DNA from: Chloroflexota bacterium
GTDB taxonomy: Bacteria; Chloroflexota; Dehalococcoidia; UBA2979
Length of the DNA: 47,637 bases
Direction of reading: 5' to 3'
Assembly (NCBI GenBank): GCA_947446155.1
Contig: CANFFZ010000003.1
Location: 1 to 47,637 of the forward strand
Each line of letters opens with the position of its first letter. The first letter of the stretch is position 1. Positions 17,619-26,142 of the stretch are shown here, one piece after another. The notes under the pieces are model-generated. The model ran no database searches, was not told the DNA's origin, and saw only the letters and a list, made by a program, of their open reading frames with translations. Made by a program: the position numbers and the translations under genes.

Positions 17619-18998
17619 CTAGTCGAGGTCTCGCATGCGGGGCACGAGGGCGATCGTGGCGATCGAGAGCACGACCAGCGCGGCGGAGCAGAGGCCGAGA
17701 GCCCACTGGATGCCGATCACCTCGGCGGCGATGCCAACGCCGAAGACGCCGACCTGCACCAGGCTCATCTCCATCATGTAGATGCTCATGACGCGGCCGC
17801 GGTACTGGTCTTCCGTGTAGGCCTGGACCAGCACGTTGCTGAGCGCCATACGTAAGGCCTGACCGACACCGATGAAGAGCATCACGGGGAGGGTGATCGC
17901 CACTGACGTGGACCAGGAGAAGGCGATCAGCGCGAGACCGAGGACCAGCGAGCCGACGATGAAGATCATCCCTCGGCGTCGGCTGGGCAGCGACGCGATG
18001 ACCAGCGCGGCCGCCAGCGAACCGATGCCGGTCACGCTCGTGAGCAAGCCCTGAAGGCCAGGACCGCCGTTCAGGACGTCCTTCACGAAGCCAGACAGCA
18101 TCTGCATGTACGGCATCGAGAAGAGCACCATCAGGAAGTTCACGATCAGGATGGTGCGGATCGTCTTGTCGCGGGCGATGTAGCGCATGCCTTCGGCCAG
18201 GTCGCCGAAGCCAGCGCCGGACTTGGCGCGGGCGGCGTGCCCGCCCGCAGCGTGGAGGCGCGTCTGAGCCTCGGTGCGTTCCTCCGGCGGGATCTCGATC
18301 GGCTGCGAAGGCACCCGGAAGAGCGTGACCGTGGAGAAGATGTAGAAGCCGGTGATGGCGATGAAGGCCCAGTAGTAGTCAGTGACTTCCATCAGCACGC
18401 CGATGCCGGCGGGGACCATCAGTCGCGACAGGTTCATCCCTGCGTTGTTGAGGGCAACGGCGTTCATGACCTGTCGCGGATAGACGATGTCGGGAAGCAT
18501 CGACTGCCGCGCCGGCATCATCAGCGCCTGGATCACGCCCTGGATCGCGGCGTTGACGATCATGTACTCCCAGCGCATGACGCCGGCGAGCAGGATGATC
18601 ACGATCGACGCAGTATTCAGCGCGTTCAGCGTGTTGCCGACCTGCTGGATCTGCTTCTTGGGCAGCCGGTCAGCGATCACGCCGCCGTGGAGCGAGAGGG
18701 CGAGGCCGGGAATGGCATTCGCCAGTGCGAGCGTACCCAGCGCGGCGAACGAGCCCGTTAGGTCGTATGTCAGCACGCCCTTGGCGATCATCTGACTGTT
18801 CATCGCGCCGAAGACGCCGAGCATGGAGACGAAGTACCAGCGGAAGTTCGTGCTCTTGAACGACTCGAAGGTGCGCAGTTGGCTCAGCCCCGCGAACGGA
18901 GAGCGACCGCGTGGTGCGGGCGCCTGGGGCGCAGCCGAGGTGGATCGTGAGGCGACCGCGGCTTCGGTTCGGTCGGACGGCGGTGGCGCGATAGCCAT
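17619..18998 (-). CDS. MFS transporter (enterobactin-exporter-like group)
   Basis: A 459-residue major facilitator with twelve predicted membrane helices. An N-terminal cytosolic stretch of about 50 Ala/Pro/Ser-rich residues comes first. The A-motif-like loop is GGVIADRLPKKQI between helices 2 and 3, and a central hydrophilic loop lies near residues 230-270. It resembles the MFS_3/EntS group of exporters; substrate unknown. ATG 18998 is chosen. A 12-bp palindrome lies about 100 bases upstream, between this gene and the divergent VOC gene, and could be an operator. Confidence 0.85.
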   Translation of the reverse strand: MAIAPPPSDRTEAAVASRSTSAAPQAPAPRGRSPFAGLSQLRTFESFKSTNFRWYFVSMLGVFGAMNSQMIAKGVLTYDLTGSFAALGTLALANAIPGLALSLHGGVIADRLPKKQIQQVGNTLNALNTASIVIILLAGVMRWEYMIVNAAIQGVIQALMMPARQSMLPDIVYPRQVMNAVALNNAGMNLSRLMVPAGIGVLMEVTDYYWAFIAITGFYIFSTVTLFRVPSQPIEIPPEERTEAQTRLHAAGGHAARAKSGAGFGDLAEGMRYIARDKTIRTILIVNFLMVLFSMPYMQMLSGFVKDVLNGGPGLQGLLTSVTGIGSLAAALVIASLPSRRRGMIFIVGSLVLGLALIAFSWSTSVAITLPVMLFIGVGQALRMALSNVLVQAYTEDQYRGRVMSIYMMEMSLVQVGVFGVGIAAEVIGIQWALGLCSAALVVLSIATIALVPRMRDLD

Positions 18999-19092
18999 GG
19001 GCGGATCCGTTCGTGTTCGGTTCGAGGTATCGACCTACCGGCGCACGGGGCGCCCGGTGACGCTCACGTACACGGCAGCGTTTGGAATCGTA

Positions 19093-19104
19093 GCGCTATA
19101 GCGC
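19093..19104. repeat. Perfect 12-bp palindrome in a divergent intergenic region
   Basis: GCGCTATAGCGC is fully self-complementary and AT-centred in a GC-rich region, between the divergently transcribed MFS (start 18998) and VOC (start 19185) genes. The flanks do not extend the symmetry. It could be a regulator site. Confidence 0.35.
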
Positions 19105-19184
19105 AATTCTGCAAAACGCGTGTCAACGAGTGGCAGCGCCGACGCCGCCCCTCCCGTTACCTTCTGGGCGGAGGAGGTGCGCGA

Positions 19185-19586
19185 ATGCTGAACTGGGGTG
19201 TGATTCCGTCGATCCGGGTCCGCGACATGGGCGCCGCCCTCGACTGCTACCAGCGGGCGCTCGGCTTCACGATGACCCGAGGCGGCCCCGACCAGGAGAA
19301 CTGCTCGCTGGAGCGCGGCGACGCCCACCTCATGCTCGAACGCCCCACCGACTTCTATTCCGCCGGGTACAACGAGGCGATCCGGCAGCGTCTCGGAGCC
19401 CCATCCGCGACCGCGCTGTACATCGAGGCGGCTGATCTCGATGCCCTGTACGCGCAGGTGCAGGGCGCGGGCCTCACGGTCATCGACCCGCTCGCCGATC
19501 GACCGTGGGGGCAGACCGAGTTCACGGTCGAGGATGTCGAGGGCAACTGGCTGACGTTCTGGAAGTCGCCGCCACCGTCGACGTGA
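19185..19586 (+). CDS. VOC-family (glyoxalase/bleomycin resistance-like) protein
   Basis: A 133-residue vicinal oxygen chelate protein. It shows one complete pair of beta-alpha-beta-beta-beta modules: SIRVRDMGAALDCYQRALGF, then LMLERPTDF, then ALYIEAADLDALYAQVQGAG, and PWGQTEFTVEDVEGNWLTFW with the late Glu. The first metal His is not obvious (VIPSIRV), so this may be a binding protein rather than an enzyme. A strong GGAGG site lies seven bases before the ATG. A terminator follows the gene. Confidence 0.85.
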   Translation: MLNWGVIPSIRVRDMGAALDCYQRALGFTMTRGGPDQENCSLERGDAHLMLERPTDFYSAGYNEAIRQRLGAPSATALYIEAADLDALYAQVQGAGLTVIDPLADRPWGQTEFTVEDVEGNWLTFWKSPPPST

Positions 19587-19614
19587 CCTGACGCCTCGAT
19601 TAGTGAGGCAACGA

Positions 19615-19640
19615 GAAGGGGCCGCGTGAGCGGCCCCTTC
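19615..19640. terminator. Hairpin terminator between convergent VOC and ferredoxin genes
   Basis: A perfect 11-bp stem (GAAGGGGCCGC and complement) with a GTGA loop lies between the two 3' ends. Neither side has a long T-run, so it may act in both directions with moderate strength. Confidence 0.65.
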
Positions 19641-19664
19641 GTCATGTCGTGCGTTGCCCGAGGG

Positions 19665-19940
19665 CTAGGCGGTGACCTTCGCGCGCGCGGCGTCCTTGTC
19701 CGTGAACCAGAGTGCGTTGATCTCTGTGAACTTGGTCTGGTCGGCGGGGACATCGTCCTCGGCGAAGATCGCGGAGACGGGGCACGCCGGCTCGCAGGCG
19801 CCGCAGTCGATGCACTCGTCCGGGTTGATGTACAGGATCTTGTCGACGCCCTCTTCAAAGTGGATGCAGTCCACGGGGCAAACGTCGACACACGACTGGT
19901 CGGTCGTGTCAATACAGGGGGTCGTGATCACGTAGGTCAT
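19665..19940 (-). CDS. fdxA: Seven-iron (3Fe-4S/4Fe-4S) ferredoxin
   Basis: A 91-residue FdxA-type ferredoxin. The first cysteine group C9-x7-C17-x3-C21P and the second group CIDCGACEPACPV are arranged as in seven-iron ferredoxins: one 3Fe-4S cluster (C9, C17 and the last Cys) and one 4Fe-4S cluster. An extra Cys25 is present, as in the Azotobacter type. Such ferredoxins can supply electrons to P450s; three P450s occur later in the window, but no direct link is shown. ATG 19940 has AGGA upstream; the longer frame was rejected. A clear promoter precedes it. Confidence 0.93.
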   Translation of the reverse strand: MTYVITTPCIDTTDQSCVDVCPVDCIHFEEGVDKILYINPDECIDCGACEPACPVSAIFAEDDVPADQTKFTEINALWFTDKDAARAKVTA

Positions 19941-19999
19941 GCCGGGTCCTTTCGACTCGACTGGCCGTGCCACACCTGCGGCGTCCGACCGGCCTCGCG

Positions 20000-20029
20000 A
20001 ATATAGGGACGAATCTGCGCTGGGGGCAA
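20000..20029 (-). promoter_or_regulatory. Sigma70-type promoter of fdxA
   Basis: On the minus strand TTGCCC (20024-20029) and TATATT (20000-20005) are separated by 18 bases, leaving a leader of roughly 50 bases to the fdxA ATG. Confidence 0.6.
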
Positions 20030-20124
20030 GACGCACACCCTGATGAGCAGGGAGTGCGCTCCCTGAATCTCCGTCGGACACGTTATGGGGACGCTCGACG
20101 GCCACCGAGCGGTCGAGCGTTCGC

Positions 20125-20610
20125 CTACCGCTTCCAGAACTGCCAGGGCTTCTTCTGCGCCTTGCGGGCGGCCTCGCGCTCCTCGACCTGGCGGGCGAGG
20201 TCGGCGCGCGCCGCCTCGACGGTGTGCGCGAGGCGGTTGCGCAGCATGACGACGTGCTGCACAACATCGAGGGCGCTTCCGGGGTCCGCGGCGACCTCCG
20301 GGAAGACCTCGCGCATCGCGACCGCGAGGCCGGGGACGGCGGTGCGCCCACTCGCGATGCCATACTGCTTCATTTCGTTGGCGAGGCCGGCCAGCGCCTC
20401 CCCGAGCCGCGTGATCTGGTACGGCGTGAGGTCCACCTCGACCACCGCGCGCGCCATCCCCGTGTGGAGCGCCTCGGACACCGAGCGCAGCCCCGTCCCC
20501 TCGTCGCGATGCGTCTCACGGTCGACCTCGGCCCCCGGCCGCCCGAGGTGGTACACGGTGGCGAGGTACGCGATACGGGCGTCTTCGGAGCGGAGGGTGA
20601 TGGGGGTCAC
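20125..20610 (-). CDS. Uncharacterised 161-residue protein
   Basis: I do not recognise a named family. The protein begins TPITLRSEDARIAYLATVYHLGRPG and is predicted mostly helical. A middle region EVDLTPYQITRLGEALAGLANEM is followed by an AGLAVAM-like helix, then MLRNRLAHTVEAARADLARQ and a basic end KAQKKPWQFWKR. There are no membrane segments. Its GTG at 20610 overlaps the stop of the HEPN gene by four bases (GTGA). Its GC content matches the chromosome, unlike its upstream neighbour. Reading as an HEPN partner is possible but unsupported by sequence alone. Confidence 0.65.
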   Translation of the reverse strand: MTPITLRSEDARIAYLATVYHLGRPGAEVDRETHRDEGTGLRSVSEALHTGMARAVVEVDLTPYQITRLGEALAGLANEMKQYGIASGRTAVPGLAVAMREVFPEVAADPGSALDVVQHVVMLRNRLAHTVEAARADLARQVEEREAARKAQKKPWQFWKR

Positions 20611-21416
20611 TCAAAATCCTCATCCGCCACATCATCGGAAAAGCGTTCCACGACGCGAGCCACCACGCCTGCTACGTACATGGTTGCAGCTTCCACCCAC
20701 CGGTCAGAGTCGTCGCGACTGATAGAGATTGTGGATCCAACTTGGTAGGTGAGCCATGGACACACCTCGATTATCCGTTTGTCACATCGAGCCTCTCGGT
20801 GAACGATTACATGACGGACTTGCGAGAGCTCAATGAGATCGCGCCGAACGTTCTGAGGTACTGAGCCGGCGAGGTTCACAACCTGTAACAACTCTTCAAA
20901 TTGCGCACGCCCGGGGCTGTTCGTCCCAATGGTTCGCTTCAGTTCCCTGAGGAGATGTGCTCTTCGCTCGTGAGCAGTCCACGTCCAGAATGGAAACGGC
21001 ACATCGATTTTGGTCAGGCGAGGTTGCGTTGCCAGGGCTCGATCATTTTCGAGGAAAGCAGCAACGAGATCCTCAATGGCAACTTCGAGCGCTGCCCACA
21101 ATGCCACTGCCTGCATGCGTAGGAGGGTCTGGAACTCCGCTTCTACTTCGCTGTTTAGGACTCCAACCAGACGTTCAGAGCTAGGTCTATTTTCGGTCCA
21201 TTGCTCCACCATAGCTTTGGGTAGTTGCTTCGCCATGCCCGTAAAGGCCGTATCGAGTTTCGGCCAGATCGACGTTGTCAGCTGAATGCTGAGGCACGCG
21301 TCGCGCAGCAACTGCTGCTCTGCGAGGGATGCGCTCACAAACCGGGCCAAAGGATCGACTGCCCACGGTGGAGTGTTGTCGGAGATATCGAAGCCCGGGA
21401 TGCTTGCCGGAGTCAT
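20607..21416 (-). CDS. HEPN-like domain protein of lower GC content
   Basis: A 269-residue protein resembling the RiboL-PSP/MAE_28990 class of HEPN proteins. A helix MQAVALWAALEVAIEDLVAAF is followed near residue 205 by ELSQVRHVIVHREA, containing an R-x4-H motif (RHVIVH) with a polar residue after the Arg. HEPN proteins with this motif are often RNases in defence or stress systems. The gene is about 52-58 percent GC in three 60-base stretches I counted, clearly lower than its neighbours, suggesting acquisition. It is nevertheless overlapped at both ends: ATGA with uvrA and GTGA with the next gene. HEPN assignment is moderate; no nucleotidyltransferase partner is present. Confidence 0.65.
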   Translation of the reverse strand: MTPASIPGFDISDNTPPWAVDPLARFVSASLAEQQLLRDACLSIQLTTSIWPKLDTAFTGMAKQLPKAMVEQWTENRPSSERLVGVLNSEVEAEFQTLLRMQAVALWAALEVAIEDLVAAFLENDRALATQPRLTKIDVPFPFWTWTAHERRAHLLRELKRTIGTNSPGRAQFEELLQVVNLAGSVPQNVRRDLIELSQVRHVIVHREARCDKRIIEVCPWLTYQVGSTISISRDDSDRWVEAATMYVAGVVARVVERFSDDVADEDFE

Positions 21417-24352
21417 CGCGCCCGCACTTTCGTACGCGTCGGAGCCTTTCGAGGCGGCGCCACCCGCGCCCCCAACACATCCTTCAGGAACTTGCCGGTG
21501 ACCGATTCGGGGGCTGCCGCCACGTCTTCGGGGGTGCCGACGGCGAGGACGCGGCCGCCGCGGGCGCCGCCGTAGGGGCCGAGGTCGATCACCCAGTCGG
21601 CGCCTTTCACGACATCGAGGTTGTGCTCGATGACGATGACGGTGTTACCGGTGTCGACCAGGCGCTGGAGGACGAGGAGGAGGGCGTCGACGTCGGAGAA
21701 GGCGAGGCCGGTGGTGGGTTCGTCCAAGATGTAGACGGTCTTGCCGGTGGCGCGCCTCGACAGTTCCGTGGCGAGTTTGATGCGCTGGGCCTCGCCGCCG
21801 GAGAGGGTGGTGGCGGGCTGGCCGAGGCGGATGTAGCCGACGCCGACGTCACGCAGGGTCTCGAGTTTGCGGCGTGGCGAGGGGAACGCCTCGAAGAACG
21901 CGCAAGCCTCCTCGACGGACATCTTCAGCACCTCGGCGATGCTCTTGCCGCGGAAGAGGATCTCGAGGGCTTCGCGGTTGTAGCGGTCGCCCTTGCAGAC
22001 CTCGCACGGCACGGTCACGTCCGGGAGGAACTGCATCTCGATGAGGATGTAGCCGTCGCCCTTGCAGGCCTCGCAGCGGCCGCCCTTCACGTTGAAGGAG
22101 AAGCGGCCGGGCTGGTAGCCGCGCGCGCGTGACTCGGGCTGGTTCGCGAAGAGGTCGCGGATGAGCGTGAACAGGCCCGTGTACGTCGCGGGGTTCGAAC
22201 GCGGCGTCCGGCCGATCGGCGTCTGATCGATGATCACGACCTTGTCGAGGTGCTCCATGCCCTCGATGGTGTCGTGGTCGCCAGCCCGTTCGCGCGCGCC
22301 GTTGAGATCGTGCGCGAGTTGGCGCGAGAGGATCTGGTTGACGAGCGAGGACTTCCCGGAGCCGGAGACGCCGGTCACGGCAATGAACGTACCGAGGGGG
22401 AACTCGACCGTCACGTCCTTGAGGTTGTTCTCGCGCGCGCCGCGGACGACGAGGGCGTTGCCGTTGCCCTCGCGGCGCACGGCGGGGATCGGGATCTTGC
22501 GCTTGCCGCTCAGGTACTGGCCGGTGATCGAGGCCTTGTCCGCCATCACTTGCTTCGGCGTGCCGAAGGCGATCACCTGGCCGCCGAGTTCGCCCGCGCC
22601 GGGGCCGATATCGATCAGGTGGTCAGCCGCACGCATCATCGCTTCGTCGTGCTCGACGACGAGGACGGTGTTGCCGAGGTCGCGCAGGCGGGTGAGGGTG
22701 CCGATGAGGCGCTCGTTGTCGATCGGGTGGAGGCCGATGCTCGGCTCGTCGCAGACGTAGAGCACGCCCATCAGCGCTGAGCCGATCTGCGTCGCGAGGC
22801 GGATGCGCTGGCCCTCGCCGCCGGAGAGCGTCCCCGCCGACCGGTCGAGCGTGAGGTACTCGAGGCCCACGTCACGCAGGAAGATGAGGCGTCCGGCGAT
22901 CTCCTGCAGGATCTGCCGCCCGATGGCGAAGTCGCGCGTCGTGAGCGGGCCGCCCTCGACGCGCAGGCCCTCGGTCCATTCGAGGGAGTCGCCGACCGAC
23001 ATGCGGGAGACGTCCACGATCGAGCGGTCCTGCACCGTGACCGCGATCACCTCGGGCTTCAGGCGCGCGCCGTGGCAAGTGTCGCAGGGCGTGGCGACCA
23101 TGTAGCGCTCGATGTCAGAGCGCACCCAGTCGGATTCGGTCTCCTTGTAGCGCCGCTCCAGGTTCGTCATCACGCCTTCCCACGTGACGGCGTAGGTGCG
23201 GACGCGGCCCGTGGCGCTCGACTTGAACTCGATCTGGTCGATGGTCCCGTCGGTGCCGTGCATTAAGGCGTCCCACTGCGCCTTGTTCAGTTTGGAGATC
23301 GGCTCGGAAAGGCTGAACTTCATCGCGTCGCCCAGCGCCTTCATGCGCCGATGGAACCAGCCCTGGGTCGCGGAGGACTTAAGCGGGACGATCGCACCGT
23401 CGTTGACGCTCAGTTTCTTGTTCGGCACGACGAGTTCTTCGTCGAGCCGCATCTGGAAGCCGAGACCGGTGCAGGCCGGACAGGCGCCGTGCGGGGTGTT
23501 GAAGGAGAAGTTGCGCGGCTCGATCTCGGGGACGGAGTACGGCTCGTGCGCCGTGTTCGGGCAGGCGAAGCGCTCGCTGTAGACCTGCTCCTCGCCGACC
23601 TCGCCTTTTGCGTCGAGCAGCGCGAGGACGACTGTGCCTTCGCCGAGGCGGAGGGCCTGTTCCACGCTGTCGGAGACGCGCTGACGGGTGGCTACCTCGT
23701 CCTCGTCGCCCTTCGCCGGGACGACGATGCGGTCGACGACGACATCGATGTCGTGCCACTGGTTCTTGTTCAGTTTGATCGGGTCGTCCAGGTTCACGAC
23801 CTTGTTGTCGAGGCGCACGCGGACGTAGCCGGCCTTGCGGGCCATCTCGAAGATCTGGGTGTGCTCGCCGCGCTTGTGGCGGATGACCGGCGCGAGGATC
23901 ATCGCGCGCCGCCCGGCGTCGCCCGCGAGGATGGCATCCACGATCTGCTGGATCGTCTGGCGGCGGATGACCTGCCCGCAGTGGATGCAGTGCGGGATGC
24001 CGACGCGCGCGAAGAGCAGACGCAGGTAGTCGTAGACCTCGGTGACTGTGGCCACGGTGGAGCGAGGGTTCTTGGAGACGCCTTTCTGGTCGATCGAGAT
24101 CGCCGGGGAGAGCCCCTCGATGTAGTCGACGTCGGGCTTCTCCATCAGGCCGAGGAACTGGCGGGCGTAGGCCGAGAGCGACTCCACGTAGCGCCGCTGG
24201 CCCTCGGCGTAGATCGTGTCGAAGGCGAGCGATGACTTGCCCGAGCCGGAGACGCCGGTGATCACGACGAGGCGGTCACGCGGGATCTCGACGGTGATGT
24301 TCTTAAGGTTGTGTTCGCGGGCACCGGTCACAACGATGCGGTCGAGCGGCAT
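21413..24352 (-). CDS. uvrA: Excinuclease ABC subunit A
   Basis: UvrA is the damage-sensing ATPase of nucleotide excision repair. The 979-residue protein has two ABC modules: Walker [10 protein letters not shown] near residue 34 and again near 640, and signature [12 protein letters not shown] and [12 protein letters not shown]. It also has zinc modules (CIHCG near 120, [18 protein letters not shown]). The ATG at 24352 is preceded by GAGG five bases away; a GTG two codons earlier is possible. Its stop overlaps the HEPN gene start. A LexA-type box lies 50 bases upstream. Length is normal. Confidence 0.97.
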   Translation of the reverse strand: MPLDRIVVTGAREHNLKNITVEIPRDRLVVITGVSGSGKSSLAFDTIYAEGQRRYVESLSAYARQFLGLMEKPDVDYIEGLSPAISIDQKGVSKNPRSTVATVTEVYDYLRLLFARVGIPHCIHCGQVIRRQTIQQIVDAILAGDAGRRAMILAPVIRHKRGEHTQIFEMARKAGYVRVRLDNKVVNLDDPIKLNKNQWHDIDVVVDRIVVPAKGDEDEVATRQRVSDSVEQALRLGEGTVVLALLDAKGEVGEEQVYSERFACPNTAHEPYSVPEIEPRNFSFNTPHGACPACTGLGFQMRLDEELVVPNKKLSVNDGAIVPLKSSATQGWFHRRMKALGDAMKFSLSEPISKLNKAQWDALMHGTDGTIDQIEFKSSATGRVRTYAVTWEGVMTNLERRYKETESDWVRSDIERYMVATPCDTCHGARLKPEVIAVTVQDRSIVDVSRMSVGDSLEWTEGLRVEGGPLTTRDFAIGRQILQEIAGRLIFLRDVGLEYLTLDRSAGTLSGGEGQRIRLATQIGSALMGVLYVCDEPSIGLHPIDNERLIGTLTRLRDLGNTVLVVEHDEAMMRAADHLIDIGPGAGELGGQVIAFGTPKQVMADKASITGQYLSGKRKIPIPAVRREGNGNALVVRGARENNLKDVTVEFPLGTFIAVTGVSGSGKSSLVNQILSRQLAHDLNGARERAGDHDTIEGMEHLDKVVIIDQTPIGRTPRSNPATYTGLFTLIRDLFANQPESRARGYQPGRFSFNVKGGRCEACKGDGYILIEMQFLPDVTVPCEVCKGDRYNREALEILFRGKSIAEVLKMSVEEACAFFEAFPSPRRKLETLRDVGVGYIRLGQPATTLSGGEAQRIKLATELSRRATGKTVYILDEPTTGLAFSDVDALLLVLQRLVDTGNTVIVIEHNLDVVKGADWVIDLGPYGGARGGRVLAVGTPEDVAAAPESVTGKFLKDVLGARVAPPRKAPTRTKVRAR

Positions 24353-24401
24353 GCGCACCTCAGACAGGGTTCAGCGGGGAGGCGCTGTCAAGTTCGTCAG
24401 G

Positions 24402-24413
24402 GAACGTCTGTTC
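24402..24413 (-). promoter_or_regulatory. LexA (SOS) box-like site upstream of uvrA
   Basis: GAAC-N4-GTTC, the Gram-positive-type SOS box core, lies between uvrA and the divergent regulator gene. On the minus strand a TTGCGG and TAGAAC pair spaced by 17 bases would put the box over the uvrA -10 region. One such core is expected by chance in a window this long, so position is the main support. Confidence 0.5.
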
Positions 24414-24475
24414 TAATCCATGCTATGGTACCCCGCAACCTCCGGGAAGCAACCCGCCAGCAAGGGATCGACGCT

Positions 24476-25122
24476 GTGCCCGCGATGCCGCATCTGCTGC
24501 TGATCGGTTCTGACCCCGCTGCACTCGATGCGTGGCGTCGCGGCCTGGCGGATGCGGGGGTCCCGATCGCTGGCGCGCTCAGTCCACTGGAAGCGCCGCT
24601 CCGGCTCCGCGCGATGCGCCCCTCGCTGCTCGTGTTGCTCGACCCGTGGGGCGGCGACGAGGCGCGCCAGACCCTCGAGCGGTGCCGTGCGGCTGCGGAG
24701 TCAGCACTGCCCGCGATCCTCGTCCTGTGGTCGTCGCCGTGGCTGCGCACGCCACTGCCGCTCGACTTCTCCCCGGCGACGATGTCGCCCCCGATCGACT
24801 CGTTGCTGGGGCACTCACCCTCGATCCCGCCGAGCGACGCCTGCGCGGACCGGCCGGCGATGTCTTCCTGACGCCGTCCGAGGCGGTCCTGCTTGGGGCG
24901 CTCCTCGGGCACCCTCGCGAAGTGGTGCGCGCGGAGGAGGTGGCCCGAGCGCTGTGGGGGACGCCCGTCGCGGACGCGCACTCACGGACGGCGATCCGCA
25001 CGCACTTGCACACGCTGCGTCGCAAACTCGCTTCGGTGGGTGCTGGCGAGGCGATCCGATCGATCTCGGGGGTGGGGTACCGCCTCGATGATCCCGAAGA
25101 GCCGACGGAGCAAGCGGGTTAG
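24476..25122 (+). pseudogene. Receiver-like plus OmpR/PhoB-type winged-helix regulator, frameshifted
   Basis: The first frame, from GTG 24476 (AAGGGA upstream), encodes a receiver-like alpha/beta domain (PHLLLIGSDPAALDAWRRGL, then MRPSLLVLLDPWGG). The canonical phosphorylation aspartate is not obvious. The second frame encodes a winged helix that reads clearly as Trans_reg_C: LTLDPAERRLRGPAGDVFLT, then PSEAVLLGALLGHP, HLHTLRRKL and ISGVGYRL. The frames join only if one base is restored near 24765-24795, for instance in the TTCTCCCC tract. The domain sense is lost after the junction in the first frame. It could be a sequence error or a broken gene. It is divergent from uvrA. Confidence 0.72.
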
Positions 25123-25568
25123 TTCGGGTCGTCCAGGCGTGGGCGGTCGGGGCCCTCGGGTGCGTCGAGGTCGGGCTGCTCGTCCGGACCCTGCCCATCC
25201 AGACCCAGCATGCCCGCGAGGCCGTCCCCGCCGATGGCGCGGAGTTGCTCACGCAACTCCTGCTCGACCTCGCGCAGTTGGTCGTCGCTGATGCCCATCG
25301 CGTGCAGGGTCTCGCGGATGAGGCGCTGCACCTCGACTAGGTCGCCACGGATCAGCGCGTCCGCAACCTCGAGTTGGGTCTCGATGGCACGGAAGCGCTC
25401 ACGACGCTCGGTGTCGTTGGTGGTCGAAAGCACGGTGGCCATGAGGCGGGTGAACAGGTTGGTGGTGCGAGCGATCCGGACGCGGTCGTCCGGATCCTCG
25501 GGGAACTCGCCCGTCACCTGCACCTGCAGGCCGGTGGTGTTGTCGGAGGCAACGTACTGCTGCGGCAT
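25119..25568 (-). CDS. Uncharacterised 149-residue soluble protein
   Basis: I do not recognise a family. The N-terminal part (VASDNTTGLQVQVTGEFP) could form beta strands, the middle is helical and charged (TERRERFRAIETQLEVADALIRGD, then LREVEQELREQLRAIGG), and the tail is acidic and Pro/Asp-rich. The helical region could be a coiled coil. Its TAA shares four bases (TTAG) with the TAG of the convergent regulator gene. It has a TACGAT box exactly six bases before its ATG, so it is probably leaderless. Confidence 0.65.
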   Translation of the reverse strand: MPQQYVASDNTTGLQVQVTGEFPEDPDDRVRIARTTNLFTRLMATVLSTTNDTERRERFRAIETQLEVADALIRGDLVEVQRLIRETLHAMGISDDQLREVEQELREQLRAIGGDGLAGMLGLDGQGPDEQPDLDAPEGPDRPRLDDPN

Positions 25569-25574
25569 ACCTCG

Positions 25575-25580
25575 ATCGTA
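25575..25580 (-). promoter_or_regulatory. -10 box of a likely leaderless mRNA for the 149-residue protein
   Basis: On the minus strand TACGAT is followed by exactly six bases and then the ATG at 25568, the same geometry as for six other genes here. Confidence 0.5.
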
Positions 25581-25612
25581 GCGTGCGGAGGCTGTGCGGG
25601 CCGGCTCGCGCG

Positions 25613-26089
25613 CTAGCCCTTGGGGTTGATCAAGAGGACGGGGACGCCTTCGAGGTGACGCAGCACGTGCTCCGCGACCTAGCCGACGACCGCGCGTTTG
25701 ATGCCAGAGCGGCCATGCGTGGCCATGAGGACGATGTCCGCTTTCGTGTCCTTGGCGGCTTGCACGATGGCCTCGCCCGGGATGCCGGAGAGGATGAGGC
25801 CGTCGACCTGCTTCACACCGGTTGCGACGAGTACGGCCTTGGCGGCGGCGATGTTCTGCTCGGCGCCAGCACGCTGTGCGGCAATCGCCTGGTCGACGAG
25901 GTCGCCGGTCGCGATCCCCGCTCCCATCTCGAAGCCGGCGGGGGTCATCCGAGCGACGAGGCGTCCCGCGTCATCGATGACGGTGACCACGGTGACTTTG
26001 CCGTCTGGTGCCGTGACATGGGCGACGTGCGAGAGCACCGTGGCCGCCGCCTCGGAACCGTCAGTGGTGACAAGAGCAGATTTGAACAT
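25613..26089 (-). pseudogene. Universal stress protein (UspA) with an in-frame TAG near its end
   Basis: The frame from ATG 26089 gives a UspA domain: FKSALVTTDGSEAA, VTVVTVIDDAG, and the ATP-binding end ATHGRSGIKRAVVG. Then comes TAG at 25679-25681 (codon 137), after which the same frame continues VAEHVLRHLEGVPVLLINP and ends at 25613. The TAG falls exactly where the G-x2-G-x9-G-(S/T) motif has its Ser or Thr. One base change (TCG to TAG) would explain it. Terminated there, the protein would lose its last helix and strand. A GAAGAGG element precedes the start, and a TAAGAT box lies further upstream. Confidence 0.85.
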
Positions 26090-26142
26090 TCAGGGCCTCT
26101 TCCTTGGCGCTTGCTCGTGGCAGGTCGCCTGCTGTTCAAATC

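Noticed and set aside
23351..24235. 294-codon open frame antisense to uvrA
   Set aside because: Shadow of uvrA; no motifs of its own.
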